Source: Billgrantia campisalis
GTDB taxonomy: Bacteria; Pseudomonadota; Gammaproteobacteria; Pseudomonadales; Halomonadaceae
Direction: 5' to 3'
Length of the DNA: 64,000 bases
Assembly: GCF_022341425.1 (NCBI RefSeq)
Contig: NZ_JABFUC010000015.1
Span: 62,001 to 126,000 of the forward strand
Shown here: piece after piece, positions 63,901-64,000 of the stretch
How the letters are laid out: every line of letters starts with the position of its first letter
Numbering within the stretch: the first letter of the stretch is position 1
Translations under genes and position numbers: made by a program
The notes under the pieces: generated by a model
The model's database searches: none
Seen by the model: only the letters and a program-made list of their open reading frames with translations
Told to the model about the DNA's origin: nothing

Positions 63901-64000
63901 ATAAAGACCGCAATACCTATCCATCCTTTGTAAGAACACTTCCCTGGCATAGAAGGGATTGAGACGTGATGCTCGTCGCTCCTAGCGATAGTCACGGCCG
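60917..64000 (+). CRISPR. Type III-A CRISPR array, 44 repeats, continuing beyond the window
   Basis: There are forty-four identical 36-bp repeats (first at 60917-60952, last at 63930-63965). Each starts GTAAGAACACTTCCC and ends AGGGATTGAGAC, with an internal TCCCT/AGGGA stem and an 8-base loop. They enclose 43 spacers of 32-36 bp, plus 35 bases after the last repeat that reach the window end, probably a full spacer. No repeat is degenerate, so the distal end is not reached. Spacers 29-33 are repeated exactly as 34-38, and spacer 5 equals spacer 10, leaving 37 different spacers among the 43. Cas6 is expected to cut before the final ATTGAGAC. Confidence 0.99.
62882..63579 (+). repeat. Exact tandem duplication of five repeat-spacer units in the array
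   Basis: The block 62882-63230 (349 bases, five repeats and five spacers) is followed directly by an identical copy at 63231-63579. All five spacers are the same in order and sequence. The boundaries coincide with repeats, as expected for unequal recombination between repeats or slipped replication, not for five independent acquisitions. Confidence 0.98.

Overview
The window reads as chromosome from a GC-rich, moderately halophilic gammaproteobacterium, most likely Halomonadaceae (Halomonas or Chromohalobacter type). This is inferred from gene content (taurine and sulfonate catabolism with TRAP transport, a trehalose-type thu cluster, mannosyl-3-phosphoglycerate phosphatase), not from a marker gene. 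No rRNA, tRNA, insertion sequence or prophage was recognised.

Layout. (1) 1-8127: housekeeping genes: sbcCD, endonuclease V, a DUF1415 protein, OsmC, an amidoligase/glutamine-amidotransferase pair and a large MscS-type channel. (2) 8249-12581: a sugar cluster (ThuA-like protein, MocA-type dehydrogenase, ABC sugar-binding protein, LacI regulator) behind two palindromic LacI-type operators. (3) 12668-17008: a membrane protein of unknown function, a CBS-BON protein, a class V aminotransferase and a SAM methyltransferase. (4) 17395-41159: a large sulfonate island. It holds a tripartite tricarboxylate transporter, an IclR regulator, pta, a TauE sulfite exporter, an AGCS symporter, a CobS/CobT-like pair, xsc, thiO, tauXY (taurine dehydrogenase), tauR, tauKLM (TRAP transporter), a UspA protein, tauZ (sulfate/sulfite exporter), thiS and thiG. 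The inferred route is: taurine is imported by TauKLM, oxidised by TauXY to sulfoacetaldehyde, converted by Xsc to acetyl phosphate plus sulfite, the acetyl phosphate passes to Pta and acetyl-CoA, and sulfite/sulfate leaves through TauE/TauZ. (5) 41210-47414: the ackA-pta operon, a DMT transporter, an outer-membrane beta-barrel protein and a HAD phosphatase. (6) 47499-64000: a type III-A CRISPR-Cas locus.

The CRISPR locus has an interference operon on the minus strand (CARF ring nuclease, cas10 with intact HD and GGDD motifs, csm2, csm3, csm4, an enlarged csm5, cas6). A divergent adaptation operon encodes cas2, cas1, a second shorter Cas1-like protein without the catalytic motifs, and a second cas2. 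It runs into an array of 44 identical 36-bp repeats that continues past the window end. A Card1/Can2-like CARF nuclease, whose PD-(D/E)xK lysine is replaced, and a YefM-YoeB toxin-antitoxin pair flank the cas6 end.

The observations most worth following are: the cas2-cas1-cas1'-cas2' module; an 18-codon open frame in front of pta that is recognisably the N-terminus of Xsc, with the same promoter-box spacing; paired direct-repeat boxes with a fixed 23-bp period in front of tauXY, tauKLM and (four copies) the AGCS symporter, which define a probable TauR regulon; and CRISPR spacers that lie over translation starts or terminators of unknown invaders.
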